The position numbers and the translations under genes are program-made. DNA of 64,000 bases from JACRBE01 sp964429005 (lineage in GTDB: Bacteria > Chlamydiota > Chlamydiia > Chlamydiales > JACRBE01), in NCBI GenBank assembly GCA_964429005.1, contig CAYSAJ010000007.1, forward strand, positions 6,994 through 70,993. Direction: 5' to 3'. Of the stretch, positions 33,183-41,574 are shown piece by piece. The notes beneath the pieces are model-generated. The model searched no databases and was not told where the DNA came from. It worked only from the letters and a program-made list of their open reading frames with translations. Every line of letters begins with the position of its first letter. Positions within the stretch are counted from its first letter, which is position 1.

Positions 33183-36035
33183 ATGATTAAAATTACTAAT
33201 TTTACTAGCTCCCCAACTACTGTAGGATCCAGCCCTTCAGCGATGGATCCTACCTCACCCTTCATCGATCCATTAGGATCAACTTCTCCCCTTCCGATTC
33301 AAAGCGCTCAAGCCATCATTGGGAGCTATGAGGGAGAACCCGCTAGGGGTCTTTCGAGCAGAGTTGTTGAATTCCTAGATCAAGATAAGCTGAGCAGAGT
33401 TATTGTAACTATTAAAGAAGCTCTGAGCACAGGCGCTCATCTCGATGAGATCATATGCGGCGTTGAATTTAATGGTCTTTCTCCAAAAGAATTGACGATT
33501 GTTCTGCATCAAATCGCCCTTGTCACTTTAATTTCCTCCCCTGAAAGTCTTTTTAAATTTTTTCTCGCTGTGACATGTCATCGTTCATGGTCTAAATTGC
33601 GATTAGAGGATTTGATTTTTCTGAGTGTGCAGTATTCAAATTTGGCAGCAATGTCTACAACCACCTCCCCTCCAGTAGACTGCTTAATTGAAATTTTTTG
33701 GAGACACCCTACCTTCTTAACTTCTAAAGGAGAAAGTCCCGCATTCTCCTCCAATATTAAATCTTCGATGGACTACTTTATTTATGTCATCAATTTTATA
33801 TGGTTCATTAAGCGAGAGCCAGAAACTCAGCTGACTTTAGATCATGTATTAAATCCCCTGTTAGTCAAAAATTTAGAGGATGTGGATATTGATGAAATTC
33901 TCAGAGCTTGTGATGATGCTCCAAAACTTAAAACCAGCTTTATTCAGGTTCTTGCTGTAGCTCATGAAGCAGATGCTAATAAATTATGTCAAATCTCTTT
34001 GAATGCGCTTCAAAAAAATGATTTTGAACTTTTTGAAGCTTGCTTTCCTCATGACCTACTAGTTTTTACATCTAATCGTTTTTTACAAGAGATGCTCTAT
34101 TCGTTTGTAGGCGATATTTTCCCCTTACTTCGAGCGGCTGCAATAGATTCAGATCCAGACAATAGGTTTCGCCAATTATTCCTAAGAATTTTTAAAAAAG
34201 TGACTCAAAGAGCTTTAGAAACGCCAGCACATTGTTTAAAAATGCTCTATTTGCAGACTTTCTCTAGTGCTGTTGAGTTTGGGGAGAATCCAATAAGTTC
34301 TTTGGATCGTAGTAAGAATTTCCCAATCTATATGACTAAATATCTTCAATTAGAAGAATTCATAAGAACCCAGCCAATGGATAGTGCTGAAAAATCTGTT
34401 GTCGAAAAATTAAAAAAAACCATAGAGGATCAGATTTTGGTGGCCTTTCTCTCTGATTTTGCTCGATTTCAGCAACCTGAAAATCTCTATATTATGAGCG
34501 TTTTACAAAGCATCGAGAAAATGAAACCTCATGATAGCCTGGTTATCCCATTTATCATAGAAGCATTCCCAGAATCCCATGTCGTATCTCTATTTCTTCG
34601 AATGAATGAGGATGGAGCTATAGATCTTTTTGTCTACAATACTGGGCTTGGTTTAGAATTCCATCATCATAAGGCTACTCCCACTCATTTCCTGGTATAC
34701 CCATACGCTGTTGTTGGCCTAACCAAAGAGAATATCAAAAGCATCCTATCGAACATAGAGACCATCAGCAAAAGAAGTTTTGAAGGTTCTTTACCAAAAA
34801 CCGAAGTTCTCCGACTGACTTATGAAACGATTGATCCGGGGCTCACACACTCTTCAGACTCTGTATCTTTGGGTATGCTCCCTTATAAACAGCAAAAGAT
34901 AGGTAATTGTACTTCTAAAGCTCTTTCTACTTGGATGCATGATGAGCTTCCTGAAACCATCTATCGATCATTTAAAGTATTTAGCCAGCAGATGCTGATA
35001 TATCAGATGAAAAAAATCATAGAAGATTATAAAAAGCTCCGAGGAGGATGTTGTCCTTATTTATCTGATGAAGAAGTTCTTGAGGAAATCGGCATTTCCA
35101 TCGTGACTCCCCATAAAGCTCTTGAGGTGCTTGAAATCGCTGAAAGAGAAACTCTTTATACTTCGATGAAGGAAGCGATGATTGGTTCGCCTATAGAGGA
35201 CGCCATACTATTTCTCGAAACAGATCCCTACAACCCCAAATTCCTTAATAAAATTATTCATCATCCAGATCTTTTTGAACTTTCACCTGACCAGCTCGTC
35301 ATGATTATTAGAGGGCTCCTTGTAACGGAACAACATCACAATCTAAGAATTCTTGAATCGTTAGACACCTATCCAGAAGCAATGGATATTCTGAGGTCTC
35401 AGCTCGAGCCCTGGCTTCAACTTTGTAGACATGAAAGATTTACCGATGAGCAAAATCTTTTAAGACTTTTTAAAGTAGCTCTTCAAATAGCTCCCTATTT
35501 TGCGATAAGAATCACCGATATAGTAAGTTCCTCTTACTACCTAGAGCTAGGAAAACAGATGGAGCATTTAGCGAAAAAATATAGATGCATACCAGTGCTT
35601 CACGAGCTCTGGAACTATCGTATTGATCTCTTAATGGATCCAGATGGAATTCCTTACCTGGATCAATTCATAGATGCTATGAGATCTGATTCTGATTTTA
35701 TTGTCTTTCGAAACGAAAAGAACCGTAGCTTAGAGAAACTGATTGTTGAAGGTTTTTCTTCTGGGATGCTCTCCGTATTTCGAACAACTGAGTTAGGTGA
35801 AACACTTTTTTTCACCACAATGAAAGATGCTCTTGTGTATTTAGATCAACGCTCAATAGAAACCCTCCTACTGAAAATTGAACATTTATTTTATGATGAA
35901 GAGATTTATAAAAATCTGACAAGTCCCTGTAATAGAATTTATATAGAGCAACTTATACAGCTTGCTGATTTGATGAGGTTGCATCGAGCAGGTATTGCGC
36001 TCCGGCTGTTTCTTGATAAACACTTCAAGAAATAG
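33183..36035 (+). CDS. 950-residue unknown protein with Gln-x5-Cys motif, candidate effector
   Basis: Not recognised by name. The N-terminal ~45 residues are rich in Ser, Thr and Pro without a signal peptide, resembling type III secretion leaders. The middle and C-terminal parts are mostly amphipathic helices. A central region is notable: DLFVYNTGLGLEFHHH (His494-496) and, about 80 residues later, LPYKQQKIGNCTSKALSTW with Cys576 preceded by Gln570, the Gln-x5-Cys spacing of papain's oxyanion Gln and nucleophile. The order His before Cys would need a permuted fold. The upstream 60 bases are almost pure A/T without a clear Shine-Dalgarno. Enzyme activity is speculative. Confidence 0.68.
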   Translation: MIKITNFTSSPTTVGSSPSAMDPTSPFIDPLGSTSPLPIQSAQAIIGSYEGEPARGLSSRVVEFLDQDKLSRVIVTIKEALSTGAHLDEIICGVEFNGLSPKELTIVLHQIALVTLISSPESLFKFFLAVTCHRSWSKLRLEDLIFLSVQYSNLAAMSTTTSPPVDCLIEIFWRHPTFLTSKGESPAFSSNIKSSMDYFIYVINFIWFIKREPETQLTLDHVLNPLLVKNLEDVDIDEILRACDDAPKLKTSFIQVLAVAHEADANKLCQISLNALQKNDFELFEACFPHDLLVFTSNRFLQEMLYSFVGDIFPLLRAAAIDSDPDNRFRQLFLRIFKKVTQRALETPAHCLKMLYLQTFSSAVEFGENPISSLDRSKNFPIYMTKYLQLEEFIRTQPMDSAEKSVVEKLKKTIEDQILVAFLSDFARFQQPENLYIMSVLQSIEKMKPHDSLVIPFIIEAFPESHVVSLFLRMNEDGAIDLFVYNTGLGLEFHHHKATPTHFLVYPYAVVGLTKENIKSILSNIETISKRSFEGSLPKTEVLRLTYETIDPGLTHSSDSVSLGMLPYKQQKIGNCTSKALSTWMHDELPETIYRSFKVFSQQMLIYQMKKIIEDYKKLRGGCCPYLSDEEVLEEIGISIVTPHKALEVLEIAERETLYTSMKEAMIGSPIEDAILFLETDPYNPKFLNKIIHHPDLFELSPDQLVMIIRGLLVTEQHHNLRILESLDTYPEAMDILRSQLEPWLQLCRHERFTDEQNLLRLFKVALQIAPYFAIRITDIVSSSYYLELGKQMEHLAKKYRCIPVLHELWNYRIDLLMDPDGIPYLDQFIDAMRSDSDFIVFRNEKNRSLEKLIVEGFSSGMLSVFRTTELGETLFFTTMKDALVYLDQRSIETLLLKIEHLFYDEEIYKNLTSPCNRIYIEQLIQLADLMRLHRAGIALRLFLDKHFKK

Positions 36036-36114
36036 GGTTTTTTTCCTATTCAAAGATTCCTTTGAAAAAACTCTTTATGCTGGCACCCTTTGATATTCAT
36101 CAATTAGGTTGATT

Positions 36115-36750
36115 ATGTCTATCAAATGGCTTATTGCATTCAGTTTACTTTTTGCGAGTCCTCATCTTTTCGGGAAACCCTACGCAGAAGCTGACTTTTT
36201 AGACCCTAGGCTTTCGAGGGGAAATGTGAGATATGATACTTTCAAAATGGCTCTTCGCCTGATTAAACAGAGAAATCTTGACACCCTAGTTGAAACAGGG
36301 ACATCCCGTTTTGGCAAAAAAGGATGTGAAGGTGACGGAGGTTCCACCCTCATTTTCTCTCACTTTTGTGCCATATATAAGAAAAAATTCTATTCCGTAG
36401 ATATCAATCAAGATTATCTAGATCAAGCTTTTCGCGCCTCAGTTCCTTTTCAACGCTCCGTTGAATTTGTCTGTGATGATTCTATTCACTTCTTGTCTAC
36501 CTTTGATGGGAAAATCGACTTTTTGTATTTAGATAGCTTTGATTATGTCTATGAGAATCCTTTTCCTTCCCAGTTACATCATTTGAAAGAAATTCAGGCA
36601 GCTTATGACAAACTCTCCCCAAGGGCTGTTGTCATGATTGATGACTGTAATCTTCCTGGGGGAGGTAAAGGTCTGCTTGTGATTGAATTTTTGACGGCAA
36701 GAGGATGGAAAATCCTCATGTCAAATTATCAAGTGATCCTATCAAGATAA
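36115..36750 (+). CDS. Exported class I SAM-methyltransferase-like protein
   Basis: A 211-residue protein with a signal-peptide-like N-terminus (MSIKWLIAFSLLFASPHLFG). It is followed by a Methyltransf_24/TylF-like Rossmann pattern: TLVETGTSRFG as motif I-like strand and loop, FYSVDINQDYL as motif II with Asp, VEFVCDDSIHFL, DFLYLDSFDY and AVVMIDDCNLPGGGKG. The IDD metal-binding motif resembles macrocin O-methyltransferase and cephalosporin hydroxylase relatives. A secreted SAM enzyme is unusual because SAM is absent from the periplasm, so it may act in the host or the leader may be misread. ATG at 36115 is chosen over an in-frame TTG two codons upstream. Confidence 0.7.
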   Translation: MSIKWLIAFSLLFASPHLFGKPYAEADFLDPRLSRGNVRYDTFKMALRLIKQRNLDTLVETGTSRFGKKGCEGDGGSTLIFSHFCAIYKKKFYSVDINQDYLDQAFRASVPFQRSVEFVCDDSIHFLSTFDGKIDFLYLDSFDYVYENPFPSQLHHLKEIQAAYDKLSPRAVVMIDDCNLPGGGKGLLVIEFLTARGWKILMSNYQVILSR

Positions 36751-36752
36751 TA

Positions 36753-36793
36753 TTTTGCAAGAAACTGTCAAAATATGACAGTTTCTTGCAAAA
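36753..36793. terminator. Bidirectional rho-independent terminator
   Basis: TTTTGCAAGAAACTGTCA (36753-36770) and its exact complement (36776-36793) form a perfect 18-bp stem with a five-base loop. It lies between the convergent methyltransferase-like gene and the SulP gene, with flanking T/A runs suited to both directions. Confidence 0.9.
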
Positions 36794-36803
36794 AAGAGAG
36801 CGA

Positions 36804-38477
36804 TCATGTTGAAGATTTGTGTAGTGCTTCATGAAGGCTACTAAAAATATGTTTTTCTCCGATAAGGGTAACAAGACCATATTTCTTAAGCGCCTTGATT
36901 ACCGTACTATTGACTTCTGATAAACAGAGAGTGGTGCCCTCTTTTTTACACTTTAGATAAAACTCTTTAAGAGCATGCAATCCTGTTGCATCAATTGTGG
37001 GAACTTTATCCAATCTGAGAATAAAAACCTTAGGGGGGAATTCAATATTCGTAAGAGTGTCTTTGAGAGTATCAGCAATTCCAAAGAAAAAAGGACCCGA
37101 GACCTCATATATCTCTACACCTTCAGGTATATGTTCTCTTGATATAGCAGGTATACTGGCCCCAGAATTTTCTACAGGAGAAGGTTGGATTTTTGACACA
37201 TCAGACACTCTTTTCATGAAGATCAAAGCTGCTAAAATCACTCCAACCTGAACTGCGACTGTTAAATCTACAAATACAGTCAAAAAGAAAGTCGCTAGCA
37301 AGATTCCCACATCTCCAGCAGGGGCCTTAAATAAATGTTTGAAATGACCCATTTCGCTCATATTCCAAGCAATCATAACAAGCACAGCAGATAGAGCTGC
37401 TAAAGGGATCTGGCTAACTAGAGGAGATAAAAAAAGAAAAATCAAAAGTAATGTTAACGCATGGATCATCCCTGCAAGTGGAGTTTTTGCACCGGTTTTG
37501 ACATTAGTTGCCGTTCGGGCGATCGCTCCAGTAGCAGGTATCCCACCAAATACAATTGAAAAAATGTTCGCAATTCCCTGCCCCATGAGCTCTACATTAG
37601 ATCGATGGCGAGTGCCGGCCATCCCATCTGCGACAATCGCAGAAAGAAGAGATTCAATACCTGCTAAAAAAGCGATGGTTACTGCATCCCCCATCACCAT
37701 ATGAATATTTGAAAAATTGAGAGAGAAAGAAGAAAAATTAGGGAATGCAAAGGAGCGATCTAGCTCTCCAAATCGACTGAATATAGTTTCAACTGGTAAA
37801 TTGAAAAGTGATGTGACAGCTGTTGAGATCACAACAGCTGTGATACCCCATGGTAATACGGGATAAAATTTTCTAATCAACAAGATGAGGATAAAAGTAC
37901 CCAAAGCCAAAAGAAAAGTGGTGAGATGAAAAGTGTGCAAATGGGAAAAAATTGTCATCCACTTGGGAATAAAGTCAGCGGGAAGATTTTGAATCTTTAA
38001 TCCTAGAAAATCCTTAACTTGCGAAGAAAAAATGATAACAGCGATCCCCGTGGTGAATCCTGTAATCAACGGATAAGGTATATATTTGATCCAACTTCCA
38101 AGCCTTGTAAAAGCTGCAATCAGAAGAAGGACACCTGCGATAAGAGTTGTTACAGCAAGGCCTTCGTACCCCTGCCTTTGAATAATACTGTAAATAATGA
38201 CAACGAAAGCGCCTGTAGGGCCTCCGATCTGGAGTTTACTTCCTCCGAGAAGGGAGATAAGAAAACCGGCAACGATTGCGGTGATAAGACCTTTTTCTGG
38301 AGAAACGCCTGATGCGATCGCAAAAGCCATCGCAAGGGGCAGGGCAACAATCCCTACCGTGACCCCTGCAATAAGGTCTTTCTGAAAAAGCTTTTTATTA
38401 TATTTTTTGAGGGCAAGCCAAGTTTCTGGAATAAATTCGTGCCAATAGCCTGGATTAAGAAAACTATGTTTCATCAC
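36804..38477 (-). CDS. SulP-family anion permease with STAS domain
   Basis: A 557-residue inner-membrane transporter. About the first 420 residues hold the SulP membrane domain, with the conserved AGVTVGIVALPLAMAFAIASG opening, GGPTGAFVVI and GIPATGAIARTATNVKTGAKTPLAG loop. The last ~110 residues form a cytosolic STAS domain (VFILRLDKVPTIDATGLHALKEF). SulP proteins carry sulfate, bicarbonate or dicarboxylates, and the substrate here is not determinable. The start (GTG/ATG) lies five bases after the hemE stop with AGGGG overlapping that stop, so it is coupled to tkt-hemE. Confidence 0.93.
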   Translation of the reverse strand: MMKHSFLNPGYWHEFIPETWLALKKYNKKLFQKDLIAGVTVGIVALPLAMAFAIASGVSPEKGLITAIVAGFLISLLGGSKLQIGGPTGAFVVIIYSIIQRQGYEGLAVTTLIAGVLLLIAAFTRLGSWIKYIPYPLITGFTTGIAVIIFSSQVKDFLGLKIQNLPADFIPKWMTIFSHLHTFHLTTFLLALGTFILILLIRKFYPVLPWGITAVVISTAVTSLFNLPVETIFSRFGELDRSFAFPNFSSFSLNFSNIHMVMGDAVTIAFLAGIESLLSAIVADGMAGTRHRSNVELMGQGIANIFSIVFGGIPATGAIARTATNVKTGAKTPLAGMIHALTLLLIFLFLSPLVSQIPLAALSAVLVMIAWNMSEMGHFKHLFKAPAGDVGILLATFFLTVFVDLTVAVQVGVILAALIFMKRVSDVSKIQPSPVENSGASIPAISREHIPEGVEIYEVSGPFFFGIADTLKDTLTNIEFPPKVFILRLDKVPTIDATGLHALKEFYLKCKKEGTTLCLSEVNSTVIKALKKYGLVTLIGEKHIFSSLHEALHKSST

Positions 38478-38482
38478 TACCC

Positions 38483-39502
38483 CTATGTTGCAAATTCCTT
38501 TACAGTATCAACAAATAATCGGACATCATCTTGTTTTGTCCCAGGAAGAACCCCATGTCCTAAATTTACAATAAAAGCGGGATCTCCATTCATCTCCTCA
38601 AGCAACTTTTTTAAAGGATTTAAGAAAGCTTGTTTTCCTTGAAGGAGGAGCTCAGGATCAATATTTCCTTGCAGAGTGATTTCCTTTCCAACCTTTTCTC
38701 GTATTTCAAGGACACTTTTTTCACTATCGAGGCTAATCGCGCTGAGATCAATGTTTGAGAGATCTTCAGCATAATGGCAAGATCCTCTTGCAAATACGAT
38801 AAAAGGAATTGTTGTAGGCTTGAAATGATCAATAATCTTTTTCAAGTAATGCGAAGAAAACTCTAGAAAGTCTGCGTGAGAAAGCATCCCCGCCCAGGAG
38901 TCAAACAGCTGGATCACTTTCGCGCCAGCCTGTATTTGCTGGTCGATATGATCTATAATTACTGTTGTTAGGGCTTCTAAAAATTGATGGAGAAAAGCTC
39001 TATTTGAGGCGAGATAGTTCTTTGTGTTTTTTAAATCTTTGTGAGTACCTTTCTCTTCTAAAGCATAGGTTGCTGTCGTGAAGGGTGCTCCAGCAAAACC
39101 AATCAGGGGCACATGAAGTCTTTTTCTTAGCCTTGCCATACTTCTATAAAGAAAAGGCATAGTTTCCTTTGCTGTCTTTATATAAAACTGAGGGTGACTC
39201 TGCGGAGACACAACAGGAGAAACATAAGGGCCTCCAATATCAGGAAAATGAACGTGAAGATGCAAACACTCTAGTGGGAGTAAAATATCTGAAAAAACAA
39301 TAGCAGCATCAACATCAAGAATTTCTATTGGAAGCATCGTCACTTGCTCAATGATCTCTTCATGATGAAACATATCAAATAAAGAAGTCTTTGCTCTGAG
39401 GGCTTGATAACGAGGCATATAACGCCCTGCTTGGCGCATGAGCCAAACAGGGGGCCTTTGATCGTTGACTCTCTCAAGAGATTTCATGAGCAAATCATTC
39501 AT
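38483..39502 (-). CDS. hemE: Uroporphyrinogen decarboxylase
   Basis: A 339-residue cytosolic enzyme that removes four acetate carboxyls from uroporphyrinogen III to give coproporphyrinogen III. Both signatures are visible: PPVWLMRQAGRYMPRY at the N-terminus and GFAGAPFTTATYALE in the middle. The catalytic-type Asp in VFSDILLPLE and the C-terminal NLGHGVLPGTK are also present. It overlaps the end of tkt by 8 bases and is followed by SulP. CT747 is the positional counterpart. Confidence 0.97.
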   Translation of the reverse strand: MNDLLMKSLERVNDQRPPVWLMRQAGRYMPRYQALRAKTSLFDMFHHEEIIEQVTMLPIEILDVDAAIVFSDILLPLECLHLHVHFPDIGGPYVSPVVSPQSHPQFYIKTAKETMPFLYRSMARLRKRLHVPLIGFAGAPFTTATYALEEKGTHKDLKNTKNYLASNRAFLHQFLEALTTVIIDHIDQQIQAGAKVIQLFDSWAGMLSHADFLEFSSHYLKKIIDHFKPTTIPFIVFARGSCHYAEDLSNIDLSAISLDSEKSVLEIREKVGKEITLQGNIDPELLLQGKQAFLNPLKKLLEEMNGDPAFIVNLGHGVLPGTKQDDVRLFVDTVKEFAT

Positions 39503-41486
39503 TGATAAGCCTTTTTAAGATGGCTTCTTTGGTAAATCCATATTCTTTTGCTAAAGCTTCCATAGGGGCTGATGCACCAAAGCGATCAATAGAAATCGCG
39601 ATTCCCTTGCGCCCGATCCACTTATGCCATCCAAACGAAGTACCCGCTTCGATGCTGACATGCTCTGCGCTATCAGGTCCTAGTACATCCTGAATATATT
39701 GGGGAGATTGGTGTTCGAAAAGTTCCCAGCACGGCATGGACACAACACGAGTAGGTCTTCCCTTTTCTTCAAGAGCTTTTGCCACATCCATAGCAAGAGA
39801 TACTTCAGAGCCTGTAGCGATTAAAACAAAAACAACTTTTCCACTTTCTCGTTTTGCGATATAAGCACCGCGATGGGTCGTTTCTTCGAAAGAATTTTTC
39901 TCCCTAGCTATATCGGGAAGTTTTTGCCTTGAAAGGATAATTGCACTCGGACCTTTGTGCTTAAGCATCTCAAGCCACGCCCCTTTCACCTCAAACGCAT
40001 CCGCAGGTCTAAAAACAAACATGTTGGGAATGGCTCTCAGCGAGGCTACTTGTTCAACAGGTTGGTGGGTAGGCCCATCTTCCCCAAGGAAGATGGAGTC
40101 ATGGGTAAATTGATAAATCACTTGATAATGAGAAAGAGCAGCAAGACGAATTGCATTTCTCATGTAATCTGAAAAAGTTAAGAAAGTTCCAATAAAAGGA
40201 AGAATAAATCCTGTTTGAAAAAGGCCTGATGCAATCGTCGCCATGCCGAATTCTCGAATTCCATATTTGAAGTTGCGCCCTTTAAAATCAGTAGGCATGA
40301 CGATGGAAAAGTCTTTCATCATCGTGCAATCAGATCCTGAAAGGTCTGCTGATCCTCCATAGAGAAAAGGAAGCTCTTTGGCGATTTTGTTGATAACCGC
40401 TTGCGAGGCATTTCTTCCAGCGATAGGCCCTTTGATTTCAAGTTCCATCAGCTTTTTGCCTAAATCATCAGGACATTTTTTGAGGAGCATCAACTCATAC
40501 TCTTGATAAAGTTTCGGATTAGCCATTTTCCAGCTATCAAAAAGCTTTTTCCAGGTCGTTTCTCGTTCCCTATCTTTTTCTAATTTTGCTGCAAAAAATG
40601 TTTTAACTGATTGCGGAACGAAAAATGGTTCTTCGGGAAGGCCGAGAGCTTTCTTCGTAAGCTTTAGCTCTTCCTCACCAAGAGGCGATCCGTGAACTTT
40701 GTGAGTCCCTTCTTTGTTAGGGGAACCTTTACCAATCACAGTATGAGCGATCACAAGAACAGGCTTTTTCTGATCGAGGGCAAATTTTGTAAAGGTCTCA
40801 TGAATGTGATCTAAATCATGTCCATTTGTTTCATAGACATCGAATCCGTAAGAAATAAAACGTTTGGCAATATCATCAGAGCCGCAATCAGGGAGGGGAC
40901 CATCAAGTGTGACCCTATTAGAGTCAAAAATGAGAACAAAGTTATTAAGATTGAGATGTCCAGCAAAAGAACAAGCTTCTTGAGAGACTCCTTCCATTAA
41001 GCACCCATCACCGGCAAGGCAATATACTTTGTTATTGAAAAGGCGATGCTCAGAAGTGTTAAACTTTTCAGCAAGCATTTTCATACCAAGGGCTTGCCCT
41101 ATGGCATTCCCTACCCCTTGACCAAGAGGCCCTGTTGTCGCTTCGACACCATCGGTCATTCCATATTCTGGGTGGCCTGGAGTCACGGAGTGAAGCTGAC
41201 GAAAATTTTTAATCTGATCCAGCGGAAGATCAAATCCTGCCAAATGAAGGCAGGAGTAAAGAAACATCGAGCCGTGACCAGCAGAGAGAACAAATCGGTC
41301 CCTATTTTCCCATTTAGAATCGGAAGGATTATGTTTTAAAAGATAGCCGTAGAGATAAGCTCCAAGTTCTGCGCAACCTAGGGGGAGTCCTGGATGCCCA
41401 GAGTCTGCTTTTTGTACCGCTTCAATTGAAAGCTGTCTAATCGTCCCTGCAATCGCGCTGAGCTGTTTTTTCAATTCACCGTCCAT
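39495..41486 (-). CDS. tkt: Transketolase
   Basis: A 663-residue thiamine diphosphate enzyme of the non-oxidative pentose phosphate pathway. The N-terminal ADSGHPGLPLGCAELGAYL, the cofactor and metal site GDGCLMEGVSQEACSFAG.. with DSNRVTLDGPL, and the pyrimidine-domain FLGEDGPTHQPVEQVASLRAIPNM are typical. The length is normal. It is the first gene of tkt-hemE-sulP and is divergent from alaS across 88 bases. Counterpart of CT750. Confidence 0.97.
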   Translation of the reverse strand: MDGELKKQLSAIAGTIRQLSIEAVQKADSGHPGLPLGCAELGAYLYGYLLKHNPSDSKWENRDRFVLSAGHGSMFLYSCLHLAGFDLPLDQIKNFRQLHSVTPGHPEYGMTDGVEATTGPLGQGVGNAIGQALGMKMLAEKFNTSEHRLFNNKVYCLAGDGCLMEGVSQEACSFAGHLNLNNFVLIFDSNRVTLDGPLPDCGSDDIAKRFISYGFDVYETNGHDLDHIHETFTKFALDQKKPVLVIAHTVIGKGSPNKEGTHKVHGSPLGEEELKLTKKALGLPEEPFFVPQSVKTFFAAKLEKDRERETTWKKLFDSWKMANPKLYQEYELMLLKKCPDDLGKKLMELEIKGPIAGRNASQAVINKIAKELPFLYGGSADLSGSDCTMMKDFSIVMPTDFKGRNFKYGIREFGMATIASGLFQTGFILPFIGTFLTFSDYMRNAIRLAALSHYQVIYQFTHDSIFLGEDGPTHQPVEQVASLRAIPNMFVFRPADAFEVKGAWLEMLKHKGPSAIILSRQKLPDIAREKNSFEETTHRGAYIAKRESGKVVFVLIATGSEVSLAMDVAKALEEKGRPTRVVSMPCWELFEHQSPQYIQDVLGPDSAEHVSIEAGTSFGWHKWIGRKGIAISIDRFGASAPMEALAKEYGFTKEAILKRLINE

Positions 41487-41574
41487 TCTCTAATGCTCCC
41501 TTCTTGATTTTCAATTTTGTTTCTATTATTTTTAACCATCACACCTTAAACAAATCAAGGAAAAACCGTAAGAT

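Noticed and set aside
36031..36050. Hairpin AATAGG...CCTATT after the 950-residue gene
   Set aside because: Only a 6-bp A/T-rich stem overlapping the stop codon; too weak to call a terminator.
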